Source: JAKAGZ01 sp035266865
GTDB taxonomy: Bacteria > Bacteroidota > Ignavibacteria > Ignavibacteriales > Ignavibacteriaceae
DNA length: 64,000 nt
Assembly: GCA_035266865.1 (NCBI GenBank)
Contig: DATFMR010000011.1
Coordinates: 19,750-83,749, forward strand
Direction of reading: 5' to 3'
In this document: positions 10,184 through 20,150 of the stretch, piece by piece
How the letters are laid out: each line of letters starts with the position of its first letter
Numbering within the stretch: position 1 is the first letter of the stretch
The notes under the pieces: generated by a model
What the model saw: only the letters and a program-made list of their open reading frames with translations
Database searches by the model: none
Told to the model about the DNA's origin: nothing
Made by a program: the position numbers and the translations under genes

Positions 10184-11701
10184 TTGAAAAATTTAGCACT
10201 AGTGAGCGTTTCCGATAAGACAAAAATAATGGAATTTGTAAAAGGCCTGGTAAAAAATAATTTTGGAATTATTGCTACTGGAAATACCGCAAAAAAATTA
10301 AAAGAAGGGGGCATAGAGGTTACAGAAATTAGCGATATTACTGCCTTCCCGGAAATTTTTGATGGACGGGTAAAAACGCTACATCCTAAAATATTCGGGG
10401 GCATTCTCTTTCGACGTGAAAATAAATCAGACCAGAAACAGGCAGATGAGAATGAAATTACTCCAATTAATGTGGTCTGCGTTAATCTTTATCCATTTGT
10501 AAAAACAGTTGAGAACCCTGATTCAACTAGAGAACAAATCATTGAAAATATCGATATTGGAGGACCGAGTCTTATAAGAGCTTCTGCAAAAAATTATAAT
10601 TATGTGTCTGTGTTAACCAGTCCGGATCAATATGATGATTTTCTTGACGAATTGGATACAGGAAATATAAGTGATGAGACCAGGCAAAAATTAGCAGCTG
10701 ATGCTTTTTCTCACACAGCTTTTTATGATACTTATATTGCAAATTACCTGGAAAAGGAATTTAAATTGTCCCAAACACATATTAGAATAAATTACCCAAA
10801 GGAAAAAGAACTACGCTATGGGGAAAATCCTCATCAGAAAGCTGCTATTTACGGGAATTTTCAGAAATATTTTGAACCCTTTCACGGTAAAGAACTTTCT
10901 TATAATAATATACTGGATTTAGTTGCAGCAGTTGAACTTGTTGAGGATCTGGGGGAAACTTCCTGTGCAATTATTAAGCATAATAATCCTGCTGGTGCCT
11001 CTACTAGAAATACTTTATTAGAAGCTTATTTAAATGCATTAAAGGGAGACCCAGTTTCAGCATTCGGGGGAATCGTAACTTTTACTTCAACTATTGATGT
11101 AGAAGTTGCAGAAAAGTTAAATGAAATTTTTCTGGAAATTGTATGTGCACCCTCATTTACAGATGAAGCTATAAAAATCTTAATGAAGAAAAGAGATCGA
11201 AGATTATTAAAACAATTGAGACCTTTAAAAGGAAATCGTTCTATTTTGAAAAATATTCCGGGTGGAATTATTGCACAGGATGTTGATGATATTACAGTAA
11301 TAAACAATAAACTGAAAATTGTATCGCAGAAGAAACCAGCAAATGATGAAATGGAAGATCTTTTATTTGCTTGGAAAATTGCTAAGCACACCAGGTCGAA
11401 TGCAATTGTATTTGCTAAAGATAAAGCAGCACTCGGTGTAGGGGCAGGTCAAATGTCGAGATTGGATTCATCCAAACTTGCAAAAATGAAAGCTGAAGAG
11501 CATGGACTTGATTTGACAAATTCAGTTGCAGCTTCGGATGCATTCTTCCCATTTGCAGATGGGTTAGAAGAAATAATTAAATGCGGGGCAACAGCTGTAA
11601 TTCAACCAGGCGGTTCAGTTAGGGACGCTGAAGTAATTGATGCAGCAAATAAACATAATATTTCCATGGTTTTCACCGGTATCAGACATTTTAAACATTA
11701 A
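10184..11701 (+). CDS. purH: Bifunctional AICAR formyltransferase / IMP cyclohydrolase
   Basis: Catalyses the last two steps of IMP synthesis. The N-terminal MGS-like cyclohydrolase domain spans about 1-190 (ALVSVSDKTKI, GGVEVTEISD-like region, GRVKTLHPKIFGGIL, NIDIGGPSLIRASAKN). The C-terminal transformylase domain spans about 195-505 (RYGENPHQKAAIYG, IIKHNNPAGAS with the essential Lys-His, DPVSAFGGIV, and ASDAFFPFADG near the end). The 505 residues are normal for the family. The start is a TTG (MKNLALVSVSD), the only start that aligns. mreB follows eight bases after its stop, so purine and cell-shape genes probably share a transcript. Confidence 0.97.
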   Translation: MKNLALVSVSDKTKIMEFVKGLVKNNFGIIATGNTAKKLKEGGIEVTEISDITAFPEIFDGRVKTLHPKIFGGILFRRENKSDQKQADENEITPINVVCVNLYPFVKTVENPDSTREQIIENIDIGGPSLIRASAKNYNYVSVLTSPDQYDDFLDELDTGNISDETRQKLAADAFSHTAFYDTYIANYLEKEFKLSQTHIRINYPKEKELRYGENPHQKAAIYGNFQKYFEPFHGKELSYNNILDLVAAVELVEDLGETSCAIIKHNNPAGASTRNTLLEAYLNALKGDPVSAFGGIVTFTSTIDVEVAEKLNEIFLEIVCAPSFTDEAIKILMKKRDRRLLKQLRPLKGNRSILKNIPGGIIAQDVDDITVINNKLKIVSQKKPANDEMEDLLFAWKIAKHTRSNAIVFAKDKAALGVGAGQMSRLDSSKLAKMKAEEHGLDLTNSVAASDAFFPFADGLEEIIKCGATAVIQPGGSVRDAEVIDAANKHNISMVFTGIRHFKH

Positions 11702-11709
11702 GAGGCAAT

Positions 11710-12735
11710 ATGGGAATTTTTGATTTTTTTTCCGCTGATATAGCTATAGATCTGGGGACAGCCAATACCTTGATTTATGTAAAAGGGAAAGGTATTGTTT
11801 TGAATGAACCTTCAATTGTAGCCTTCGATAGAAATACGAAAAAAATTATTGCTCTTGGTAATAAGGCTAAAGAGATGCAGGGAAGAGAACACAAAGAAAT
11901 TAGAGTAACTCGCCCGATGCGTGACGGAGTTATTGCTGATTTCGAAATAGCTGAAGGAATGATAAGAGCATTTATCAAACAGGTTAGAGCAGGTGCATTG
12001 TCAAGCAGGAGGGTAATTGTTGCGGTTCCAAGCGGAGTAACTGAAGTTGAAAAAAGAGCGGTGCGTGATAGTGCAGAGCATGCCGGTGCAAAAGAAGTAC
12101 ATTTAATTGCAGAACCAATGTCTGCTGCTATAGGAATTGGAATTGACGTTGAAGCCCCTGTTGGAAATATAATCATAGATATTGGTGGCGGCACAACTGA
12201 GATTGCAGTAATTGCGCTATCAGGAATTGTAAATGAGGAGTCAATTCGTATTGCGGGAGATGAAATGAATTATGCGATAATGCAATACTTTAAAAAGAAT
12301 CATAATATTTTAATCGGTGAAAGAACCAGCGAAGCAATTAAATGTGAAGTTGGGTCAGCAGTCCCGCTTAAAGAAGAAATTACAATTCAGGTAAAAGGAA
12401 GAGATCTCGTTGGTGGAGTGCCAAAAACTACTGAAGTAAGTTCAGTGGAGATCAGGGAAGCCTTGAATGAATCAATTTCACAAATAGTTGATGCCGTAAA
12501 GCAATCACTTGAACGAACACCACCCGAATTATCTGCTGATATACTTGACCGTGGTGTAATGTTAACTGGAGGCGGAGCTTTATTAAAGGGATTTGACGAG
12601 AGAATTAGAATGGAAACTAATTTACCGGTGCACGTTGCTGAAGATCCGCTTACAGCTGTTGTAAGGGGGGCTGGAAAAGTAATCGATAATCTAAATCATT
12701 ATTCGAAAGTTTTAATTCGAAATAGAAGATATTAA
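11710..12735 (+). CDS. mreB: Rod shape-determining protein MreB
   Basis: Bacterial actin homologue that guides lateral cell-wall synthesis on the inner face of the membrane. The 341 residues start with IDLGTANTLIY (phosphate 1 loop) and contain VAVPSGVTEVEKRAV, the phosphate 2 motif IIDIGGGTTEIAV, and the adenosine motif GGGALLKGFDERI. It begins the conserved mreB-mreC-mreD-mrdA-rodA block, eight bases after purH. Its presence predicts a rod-shaped cell. Nothing unusual is seen. Confidence 0.98.
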   Translation: MGIFDFFSADIAIDLGTANTLIYVKGKGIVLNEPSIVAFDRNTKKIIALGNKAKEMQGREHKEIRVTRPMRDGVIADFEIAEGMIRAFIKQVRAGALSSRRVIVAVPSGVTEVEKRAVRDSAEHAGAKEVHLIAEPMSAAIGIGIDVEAPVGNIIIDIGGGTTEIAVIALSGIVNEESIRIAGDEMNYAIMQYFKKNHNILIGERTSEAIKCEVGSAVPLKEEITIQVKGRDLVGGVPKTTEVSSVEIREALNESISQIVDAVKQSLERTPPELSADILDRGVMLTGGGALLKGFDERIRMETNLPVHVAEDPLTAVVRGAGKVIDNLNHYSKVLIRNRRY

Positions 12736-13568
12736 TGGTAAGATTTTTCTTACGAATTTGGGAAAATTTTAAAGAGTATATTATTCTCGTTATACTCCTA
12801 ATTACAAGTCTTTTTACAATCTCGTTTAACAAATCACCTGCTGTAAGAAATGTCAGAGCTACTGCTTTTGGAAGTTTTGCCGTTGTTACATCTTTAGTTT
12901 CTGATCTCACCAGTATTGCAAAGATTAAAAGTGAAAATAGAAGATTAAGAGAAATTAACGCTGAATTAATGATGCAGGTTAACAGGCTGCGTGAATTTGG
13001 AATCCAAAATGCGGAATTGAAAAATTTGCTTGTTTTAAAGGATTCCAGTGGTTACCCATTAATTCCTGCAAGTGTAGTCTCAAAATCCATAAGTGCGTCT
13101 CAAAGCACAATTACCTTGAATGCAGGAAAAAATGAGGGTGTTAGGCCAGGAATGCCCGTAATTAATGATCTTGGATTAATAGGTATTGTATTCAATACGT
13201 CAGATGATTTTTCAATAGTAAGAACATTGAAAAATATAGATGTAAAGATTGCTGTTAAAGATGAAAGAACCCGGATTGACGGGATTATGAAATGGAATGG
13301 TGATGAACTTGTTATTATTAATGTGCCCAAAACTTATGATGTGCAGCCCGGAGACAGAATAATAACTTCTGAAATAAGTTCCATAATTCCTGTACCATTG
13401 CCGGTTGGAATTGCAACAGGAATTACAAAGGTATCAACAGGAATTTTTAACGAAGTAAGGGTTAGGCCTTTTGTTGATTTCAATAGGGTAGAACATGTCT
13501 TTATATTAAAGCTGGTTGAAAGTGTTGAAAAAAATAATTTAGAATTAAATTTTTATAATCGGAAATAA
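12735..13568 (+). CDS. mreC: Rod shape-determining protein MreC
   Basis: A 277-residue bitopic protein of the elongasome that links MreB and PBP2 in the periplasm. It has one N-terminal membrane helix (about 15-33), a coiled coil near 65-100 (IKSENRRLREINAELMMQV) and the beta-rich MreC core (LIPASVVSKSI, LNAGKNEGVRPGMPVIND, LGLIGIV, GDRIITSEISSIIPVPLPVG). It starts on the last base of the mreB stop codon (TAATG) and its own stop abuts the mreD ATG, so the genes are translationally coupled. Confidence 0.95.
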   Translation: MVRFFLRIWENFKEYIILVILLITSLFTISFNKSPAVRNVRATAFGSFAVVTSLVSDLTSIAKIKSENRRLREINAELMMQVNRLREFGIQNAELKNLLVLKDSSGYPLIPASVVSKSISASQSTITLNAGKNEGVRPGMPVINDLGLIGIVFNTSDDFSIVRTLKNIDVKIAVKDERTRIDGIMKWNGDELVIINVPKTYDVQPGDRIITSEISSIIPVPLPVGIATGITKVSTGIFNEVRVRPFVDFNRVEHVFILKLVESVEKNNLELNFYNRK

Positions 13569-14057
13569 ATGAGAGCAAAATATTACATCCCGATACTCTT
13601 ATTTTTCCCTGTTCTTGTCATCCAAATTACTGTTATACCTTTAATTGCAATTAATGGTATAATCCCGGATTTGATTATAATTTTACTTGTATTCTACACG
13701 ATGCGGAACAATCAGATATACGGAACTGTATTGGGATTTATTTTTGGTTTTCTTTTTGATCTTCTCACTGGTACTTTGTTGGGGAGTTCTATGCTGGCAA
13801 AGACAACCTCTGGATTTATTGCAGGTTATTTTTCCAATGAAAATAAAAGAGAAAATTATTTTAAGTCCTATAATTTTGCTCTAATAGTTTTATTGTGTTC
13901 AGTATTGAATTCTGTAATAATTTCCTTTTTCAGCAGTGTTGACGTAAATACGAACTTGGTGGCTATGATATTTCAGTTAGGCCTGTTACCTGGTTTTTAT
14001 ACTTCAATAATTAGTTTAATTATAATAATTTTTTATCCTCGCAGGAGTTTTTCTTGA
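13569..14057 (+). CDS. mreD: Rod shape-determining protein MreD
   Basis: A 162-residue integral membrane protein with about five helices, of the usual MreD length. It contains IPDLIIILLVFYTMRNNQ and FLFDLLTGTLLGSSMLAKT, which match the conserved region of the family. It starts directly after the mreC stop, and its own stop overlaps the TTG start of mrdA by four bases. Assignment rests on weak sequence identity plus unambiguous position in the mre block. Confidence 0.9.
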   Translation: MRAKYYIPILLFFPVLVIQITVIPLIAINGIIPDLIIILLVFYTMRNNQIYGTVLGFIFGFLFDLLTGTLLGSSMLAKTTSGFIAGYFSNENKRENYFKSYNFALIVLLCSVLNSVIISFFSSVDVNTNLVAMIFQLGLLPGFYTSIISLIIIIFYPRRSFS

Positions 14058-15892
14058 GGTCTGAAAATTTTGCTTCTCTCAAAAGACGATCTACTCTTTA
14101 TTTTATTATAATTGGAGTTTTCTCTTTACTGATCTTCAGGCTATTCCAAATGCAGATTCTTCAATATACAAGTTATGATGAAAAATCTGCTAATAACAGC
14201 ATCAAGAGTATTGAACAAATACCACTCCGTGGAATATTCTATGATAGAAATATGAATGTTATTGTTAGTAATATTCCAGCTTATACAGTAAGAATAACAC
14301 CATCTGAATATGATAGAAAATTAAATCACCTTCTTGAAACCGTTTTGGATGTTGATTCTGGCTATATAGATAAAATATTGAAGGATAACCGAATCTATTC
14401 GAGATATAACCCTATAAGAATTAAGAGAGGAGTTGATTTTAAGGTTATTTCATGGCTGGAAGAAAATTCTGAAAATTTGCCGGGTGTTGATTACATAGTT
14501 GAGATGCAAAGGGGATATCCTAGTGATATTCGGGGTTCTCAAATGTTCGGATATACAAAGGAAATATCACCTCAAACACTACAGAAGGATACATCAGGAT
14601 ATTATAAGCCGGGAGATTATGTCGGCAATAACGGAATTGAAAAATCTTACGAAGATTTCCTTCGGGGTGAAAAAGGATACAATTATATCCTTGTTGATTC
14701 AAAGAGGCGCGAACTTGGCAAATTTAAAGACGGTGAAATTGATAAGCCTTCAGTAAAGGGAAATGATCTTGTTTTAACAATCGATGAGTTTGTTCAGCAG
14801 GTTGCAGAGGAAAGTTTAAAGGGAAAACGAGGGGCGGTGGTTGCTATTGAACCTAAGACGGGTGAAATACTTGCTCTTGCCAGTGCACCTGATTTTAATC
14901 TAAAAGAATTTTCATATGTAACATCTAAGGACTATTTAAATGAACTATATAATGATCCAGCCAAACCATTTTTTAATCGTGCAACAATGTCTGCAAAACC
15001 TCCAGGTTCTACATTTAAACCGCTGGAAGCATTAGCTGCCCTTGATATGGATATCATAAGTACCACAACAACTTATAATTGCACTGGTGGACAAACATTT
15101 TTCGGCAGGTACTTTAAATGTGATGATGTGCATGGCAAATTGAATGTAGTGCATGCAATAGAAAAATCCTGTAATGTATATTTCTATAATCTTATTTATA
15201 AAATAGGTATGGTAAAGTGGCATGAGTATGCCAATAAATTTGGTTTTGGAAGTGAAACACATCTTGATATTGGAAATGAAGTTGCAGGATTGTTACCTGA
15301 TGCAAATTATTACGAAAAATTATATGGAAAAGAGTGGCCTAAAAGTATAATGGCAAGTCTTGGAATAGGACAAGGTGAAGTAAATGTAACTCCGATTCAA
15401 CTAGCACAATATACAGCCCTTCTTGCAAATAATGGAATATCCTTTACACCTCATCTTGTAAAAGGATATATTGATAACCAAAGCAAAAAACTAGTTCCTA
15501 TTAAAAACGCAAAAAAAATTAATGTTCACATTGATAAAAAAGCTTTCGATATTGTTAAGGAAGGTATGTTCCTCGTTGTAAATGGTTCCGGTACTGCGGC
15601 AGCAAGTCGAATAAAAGATATTCAGATGGCGGGTAAAACAGGCACAGCACAAAACCCACATGGCAAAGATCATGCTCTTTTTATCGGATTTGCTCCTTTT
15701 AATGATCCCCAAATAGCAGTTGCTGTAGTCGTGGAAAATGTTGGATTTGGGGCAACCTGGGCAGCTCCTATTGCAAAAAAAATTGTTGAGGCTTATCTGA
15801 AGAGAGATGAGTATAAAAATGATCTTCTCTCAGATGATAAAATTGCTTTAGGAAATAGCAGTCAGAATTCGGGGGCAAAATTTGAGAATTGA
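14054..15892 (+). CDS. mrdA: Penicillin-binding protein 2 (elongation transpeptidase)
   Basis: Class B penicillin-binding protein that crosslinks lateral-wall peptidoglycan. The 612 residues hold one membrane anchor (about 15-35), the PBP dimerisation domain (QIPLRGIFYDRN) and the transpeptidase domain with Ser319 in PGSTFKPL (SxxK), KSCNVYFY (SxN) and GKTGTAQNPH (KTG). Translation starts at a TTG that overlaps the mreD stop; no ATG is available upstream in frame. The 3' end overlaps the start of rodA by 11 bases, so the glycosyltransferase and transpeptidase pair is tightly coupled. Confidence 0.96.
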   Translation: MRSENFASLKRRSTLYFIIIGVFSLLIFRLFQMQILQYTSYDEKSANNSIKSIEQIPLRGIFYDRNMNVIVSNIPAYTVRITPSEYDRKLNHLLETVLDVDSGYIDKILKDNRIYSRYNPIRIKRGVDFKVISWLEENSENLPGVDYIVEMQRGYPSDIRGSQMFGYTKEISPQTLQKDTSGYYKPGDYVGNNGIEKSYEDFLRGEKGYNYILVDSKRRELGKFKDGEIDKPSVKGNDLVLTIDEFVQQVAEESLKGKRGAVVAIEPKTGEILALASAPDFNLKEFSYVTSKDYLNELYNDPAKPFFNRATMSAKPPGSTFKPLEALAALDMDIISTTTTYNCTGGQTFFGRYFKCDDVHGKLNVVHAIEKSCNVYFYNLIYKIGMVKWHEYANKFGFGSETHLDIGNEVAGLLPDANYYEKLYGKEWPKSIMASLGIGQGEVNVTPIQLAQYTALLANNGISFTPHLVKGYIDNQSKKLVPIKNAKKINVHIDKKAFDIVKEGMFLVVNGSGTAAASRIKDIQMAGKTGTAQNPHGKDHALFIGFAPFNDPQIAVAVVVENVGFGATWAAPIAKKIVEAYLKRDEYKNDLLSDDKIALGNSSQNSGAKFEN

Positions 15893-17111
15893 TTACAAAC
15901 TGCAAGATAAATTTGACCTTGGATTGTTCATTCCGTTGATATTACTTTATTGCCTTGGACTTGCTGCAATTTTTAGCTCAACTATTAATAATCCTCTGGC
16001 AAATGGAAATTTTGAAAAACAGTTAATATTTGGAATAGGTGCCTTAATAGTATTTTTTATTACTTACTCACTACCGACAAATACATTCAGATTTATAGCA
16101 GTACCCACTTATTTACTTTCATTGTTATTTCTGCTTATTGTTATTCTTATAGGCCGTAGAATTGCCGGTCAGAAAAGTTGGTTGCATTTCGGACTTATTG
16201 GGTTCCAACCTTCTGAACTTGCTAAAATTGGTATGATAATGGGCGTATCCTATTTTTTGAGCAAAAGAAATACTGATATTGATACTTTTAAAGATATTCT
16301 TCTGTCACTAGCCATTGGGTTTATACCGGTTGCATTAATATTATTAGAACCGGATATGGGAACTGTTATAGTTTTTATAGGGACAATCTTAATCCTACTT
16401 TTTTGGAAGGGGATAAGTTTGTTTGGAATGTTTGTTGTGCTTTCCCCAGGTGTTGTTGCATTTGCTTCGATATTTGGGAAAGTTTATTTTGTGGTTGCTC
16501 TGGTAGTAGTTGCAATTGGATTATTTCTCTTTAAAAAAGACCTGTTCTTCAGCGGATCTATTTTTGCAGTAAACCTTGGTGCAGGATTTTTTGCTGATTA
16601 CGTATTTAAAGCTTTAAGTCCTCATCAACAATTACGTATTCAATCATTCCTAAATCCCTCTGCTGATCCTCTAGGAGCTGGATACAATTCAATACAAGCA
16701 AAAGTTGCAATTGGATCCGGGGGGTTTTGGGGAAAGGGTTTTTTAAATGGGCATCAAACACAGTTACAATTTATACCTGAACAATGGACTGATTTTATTT
16801 ATTGTGTAATTGGTGAAGAGTTCGGTTTCATTGGAAGCATATTTGTTCTTGTTTTGTTCTTAATATTATTGATGAGGATCTTTAAAATTGCAGCGACAAC
16901 TAAGGATGAATTTTTAAGCCTTATTATCATAGGTATTTTTTCAATATTTTTTATTCACCTAATTGTAAATATTGGAATGACAGTGGGGATTATGCCTGTA
17001 ATTGGCATACCATTACCATTTGTTAGTTATGGAGGAAGTTCCTTGCTCGTAAATATGTTTATGCTTGGTATTGTTGCAAATGTATACAGAACTAGAAGAA
17101 ACTATACATAA
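15882..17111 (+). CDS. rodA: Peptidoglycan glycosyltransferase RodA (SEDS family)
   Basis: Polytopic SEDS glycosyltransferase that polymerises lipid II during elongation and works with PBP2. The 409 residues have about ten to eleven helices. Family motifs are visible: GRRIAGQKSWLHFG, FQPSELAKIGMI, LILLEPDMGTVIVF, HQTQLQFIPEQWTDFIYCVIGEE shortened here to its core FIPEQWTDFI, and GIPLPFVSYGGSSL near the C-terminus. It starts at a TTG inside the end of mrdA. It is immediately followed by the decayed dcd gene. Confidence 0.95.
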   Translation: MRIDYKLQDKFDLGLFIPLILLYCLGLAAIFSSTINNPLANGNFEKQLIFGIGALIVFFITYSLPTNTFRFIAVPTYLLSLLFLLIVILIGRRIAGQKSWLHFGLIGFQPSELAKIGMIMGVSYFLSKRNTDIDTFKDILLSLAIGFIPVALILLEPDMGTVIVFIGTILILLFWKGISLFGMFVVLSPGVVAFASIFGKVYFVVALVVVAIGLFLFKKDLFFSGSIFAVNLGAGFFADYVFKALSPHQQLRIQSFLNPSADPLGAGYNSIQAKVAIGSGGFWGKGFLNGHQTQLQFIPEQWTDFIYCVIGEEFGFIGSIFVLVLFLILLMRIFKIAATTKDEFLSLIIIGIFSIFFIHLIVNIGMTVGIMPVIGIPLPFVSYGGSSLLVNMFMLGIVANVYRTRRNYT

Positions 17112-17120
17112 GAAGAAATA

Positions 17121-17659
17121 TTGATCCTATCAGATACAAAGTTCTTGAAGAAATGAAACGGGAAACGATAATAATTGAACCTTTTAGAAGGAAAAATCTT
17201 GGGACAAATAGTTACGATGTCCATTTAGGCAAATAGCTTACAGTTTATGAAAATGAAATTCTTGATGCAAAATTCATAACAAAGTTAAAAAATTTGAAAT
17301 ATCAGATGAAGGAATAATCCTTTTGCCTTCAAAATTATATCTGGGTGTAACGGAAGAATATACGGAAACAAGAAACTTTGTTCCTTTTGTTGACAGAAAA
17401 TCTAGTACCCGGGATATTAGGAATTGATATTTATGCAACTGCGGGAAAGGGTGATGCAGGTTTTTGCAATTATTGGACTCTTGAAATTTCTGTTAAGGTT
17501 CCTGTGAAAAATTATAAAGGAATGCCAATAGATCAGATAATTTATTTTGAAATGAAGAACGGAATATTAACAACATACGATAAAAAGAAAAGCACTAAAT
17601 ATAATCAAAGGACAGAATATCCTGTCGAATCCATGATGTTCAAAAATTTTAATCCTTAA
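17121..17659 (+). pseudogene. dcd: Decayed dCTP deaminase gene
   Basis: Translations of all three frames together give an almost complete dCTP deaminase, but no frame is intact. Pieces in order: ILSDTKFL; EEMKRETIIIEPFRRKNLG then NSYDVHLGK followed by a TAG (17234-17236) and LTVYENEILDAKF; KKFEISDEGIILLPSKLYLG then VTEEYTETRNFVPFVDRKSS, ending at a TGA (17425-17427); and finally ILGIDIYATAGKGDAGFCNY then WTLEISV with the catalytic-region Glu, and KGMPIDQIIYF. That is at least three frameshifts plus one in-frame stop. The last 93-codon frame alone lacks the N-terminal half and should not be active. The similarity is still high, so decay looks recent. Its stop overlaps pyrF by one base. Confidence 0.88.
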
Positions 17660-18471
17660 TGACTGCATTAGAAAAGCTGAAACTAAAAAATGAGCGGAAT
17701 AAATTTATCTGTGTTGGTCTTGATACCGATATAAATAAAATCCCGGAACATTTAAAAAATTTTTCTAATCCAATTTTAGAATTCAACAAATCTATAATTG
17801 AAGCCACCACTGATTATGCGGCAGCTTATAAAATAAATTTTGCTTTCTATGAAAAAGATGGCGAAAAAGGTTTTGATAATATCCTGAAAACTATTGAACT
17901 TATTCCTAATGATGTTTTAATCATCGCGGATGCAAAAAGGGGAGATATTGGAAATACATCCCAGATGTATGCAGATGCAATTTATGATTACTTCAAATGT
18001 GATAGCCTGACTCTTCACCCATATATGGGGCGCGATTCTGTTATTCCGTTTTTAGCAAGAAATGACAAACTTAATTTTATTCTTGCTTTAACATCAAATC
18101 CCGGATCAGCTGATTTTGAAAAATTAGAATTAGAGGATGGAACATTTCTTTTTCAAAAAGTTATTTCAAAAGTTAAAGAATGGAATGTAAATGAAAATTG
18201 TGGAATTGTATTCGGTGCTACAAAAAGTAGTGATTTAAATAACAACATGGGGTTGATTTCAAATCTGCCGGTTCTTTTGCCTGGTGTAGGCGCGCAGGGA
18301 GGAAGCCTTGAGGATGTAGTGAGTGTATTCAAATCAAAATCCAGGAAAAATTATATAATTAACAGCAGCAGGGGAATTATATATAAAGGCAGTGGTAAAG
18401 ATTTTGCATTTGTTGCCAGGACTGAAATTATTGCGTTAAATGAACGGGTTAAAGAAATTCTGAATAAATAA
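17659..18471 (+). CDS. pyrF: Orotidine 5'-phosphate decarboxylase (type 2)
   Basis: Decarboxylates OMP to UMP, the final step of UMP synthesis. The 270 residues match the longer type 2 branch of the family. They show CVGLDTDINKIP at the N-terminus, the catalytic Asp-Lys set in IADAKRGDIGNTSQMYADA, LTLHPYMGRDSVIPF, and the phosphate-binding end LLPGVGAQGG plus NSSRGIIY. The ATG shares its first base with the stop of the dcd remnant (TAATG), so it was once coupled to dcd. It appears fully intact. Confidence 0.96.
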   Translation: MTALEKLKLKNERNKFICVGLDTDINKIPEHLKNFSNPILEFNKSIIEATTDYAAAYKINFAFYEKDGEKGFDNILKTIELIPNDVLIIADAKRGDIGNTSQMYADAIYDYFKCDSLTLHPYMGRDSVIPFLARNDKLNFILALTSNPGSADFEKLELEDGTFLFQKVISKVKEWNVNENCGIVFGATKSSDLNNNMGLISNLPVLLPGVGAQGGSLEDVVSVFKSKSRKNYIINSSRGIIYKGSGKDFAFVARTEIIALNERVKEILNK

Positions 18472-18668
18472 ATGTTAAATATGAGTTAAAATCTTCATTA
18501 ACAATAATTTACATAAATAATAGATCTCGCTTTAAAGATCAGCATATTACTAAAAATCTGGTCAAATCTATGAAAAATTCTGCTTAATTCATTAAATTAA
18601 AAAAAATCGGCTGAAATTAATGCCATCATTATTTCTAATTCAGTGATTATTAAAAAAATTGTATAGCA

Positions 18669-20150
18669 GTGGGGACAACAAAAAAAATACAGGAAAGATT
18701 CTTATACAAAATCTGGAAAGAACAACTTCAGAATATTCCAATAAAGTCGCAAGATGAAAAAATTGTTGAAGTTATTGATCCGGGTGCAGAAAACCACGAT
18801 AAGGAAGGACCGGATTTTGTAAATGCCAGGGTTCAGATAGGAAATATAAAATACCAGGGCGACATTGAGATTGACAATTACCATTCAGACTGGAAACTTC
18901 ACGGACACAACTTCAATAAAAACTACAACAAAGTTATTCTTCACGTAATCTTTAGCCGGGATTCAAATCAAAAATTCGTATTCTCGAGAGATGGGAGGAA
19001 AATTCCCAATATAACAATTGGTGATTTTATTAAAGCTGATTTAAAAGAATCTATACAAAAATCTATTTTGCAGGAAAGAGAAGCGAGATTACGTCGCATA
19101 CCATGTTTCGAAGTTTCAAACAAGGTGGAAGAGGAATACAAAACGGCTTTTGTTAAAAAACTTGGTAAGGAAAGGTTTATAAATAGATGCCAAAGAATGC
19201 TAAACAGGTTGAAAGAACTTGTATATCTAAATGAATTAAATCTTAAAGAACCAGTAGTCAGATATGACCTTGATAAAAAATTTGTTAATAGAAAATTCTC
19301 TTATGAGGACTTTTCAAACCCACAACTTTGGGAACAGCTATTTTATGAATCAATTTTTGAAGCTCTTGGGTATACAAGAAATAAAGATATAATGAGAAAA
19401 CTTGCTCGTTCAGTGGATCTTAATTGGCTAAAAGAATTTAGTAAGAATGAAAATAGTTTATTACAATTGGAATCAATATTTTTTAACATTTCTGGATTGA
19501 TACCGTCAAGTAATAAGTTTGAGGATGAAGAAACTTCCGTTTATGTACGCAAATTAATTGAAGAGTGGGATAATTTAAAACCTAATTATGACGGGAAATT
19601 GCTATATAAAACCCACTGGCATTTTGCAAAACTTCGTCCTCCAAACTTCCCAGTAATAAGAATTTCCGGAGGAATTAGAATATTATTAAAAATTATTAAT
19701 GAAAAGCTGGTTAAAAATATATTTGATAAATTTGAGAAAGATACGGATAAAGAGCATCTGGCATCCTTTTTAAGAGATAGTTTCATTATAAAAAGCGATG
19801 GATTCTGGAGCCATCATTTTGTATTTGAGAAACAAGGAAAAGGTAAAATAAAATATTTTGTAGGACTTTCCAGGGCTGATGACATAATAATTAATATTGT
19901 ATTTCCAATAGTTTCAATTTATTTTGAAATTTTTGGTCGAAAAAATCTTTCTGAAAAAGTATTTAGTTTTTATTCAACTTACACACAAAAAGGTGAAAAC
20001 CATATTGTTACAAACATGATTAATTCATTGAGTCTGCAAAGCAGTGAAAGCTACAGTCTAATGCATCAGGGGTTAATAAATTTATACAGAAACTATTGTT
20101 CTAAAGACCAGTGCCTGACGTGTGAGATAGGAAAAGAAGTTTTTAATTAA
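18669..20150 (+). CDS. DUF2851 family protein
   Basis: A 493-residue protein of the DUF2851 family found mainly in Bacteroidota and Chlorobi. The N-terminal third has the family's most conserved stretch: DPGAENHDKEGPDF, IKYQGDIEIDNYHSDW and HGHNFNKNYNKVILHVIF. The C-terminus carries a small cysteine cluster (YCSKDQCLTCEIG) that could bind metal. No signal peptide or membrane helix is seen. The start is a GTG at 18669. The biochemical function is unknown. The 3' end overlaps the convergent nuclease-like gene by four bases. Confidence 0.85.
   Translation: MGTTKKIQERFLYKIWKEQLQNIPIKSQDEKIVEVIDPGAENHDKEGPDFVNARVQIGNIKYQGDIEIDNYHSDWKLHGHNFNKNYNKVILHVIFSRDSNQKFVFSRDGRKIPNITIGDFIKADLKESIQKSILQEREARLRRIPCFEVSNKVEEEYKTAFVKKLGKERFINRCQRMLNRLKELVYLNELNLKEPVVRYDLDKKFVNRKFSYEDFSNPQLWEQLFYESIFEALGYTRNKDIMRKLARSVDLNWLKEFSKNENSLLQLESIFFNISGLIPSSNKFEDEETSVYVRKLIEEWDNLKPNYDGKLLYKTHWHFAKLRPPNFPVIRISGGIRILLKIINEKLVKNIFDKFEKDTDKEHLASFLRDSFIIKSDGFWSHHFVFEKQGKGKIKYFVGLSRADDIIINIVFPIVSIYFEIFGRKNLSEKVFSFYSTYTQKGENHIVTNMINSLSLQSSESYSLMHQGLINLYRNYCSKDQCLTCEIGKEVFN

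Noticed and set aside
11775..12194. Long minus-strand frames inside mreB, purH, argJ and typA
   Set aside because: They are shadows of strongly conserved genes on the other strand, without starts or recognisable domains.
17378..17659. 93-codon frame read as a small intact protein
   Set aside because: It is only the C-terminal half of the decayed dcd gene and its start codon lies inside the conserved core.
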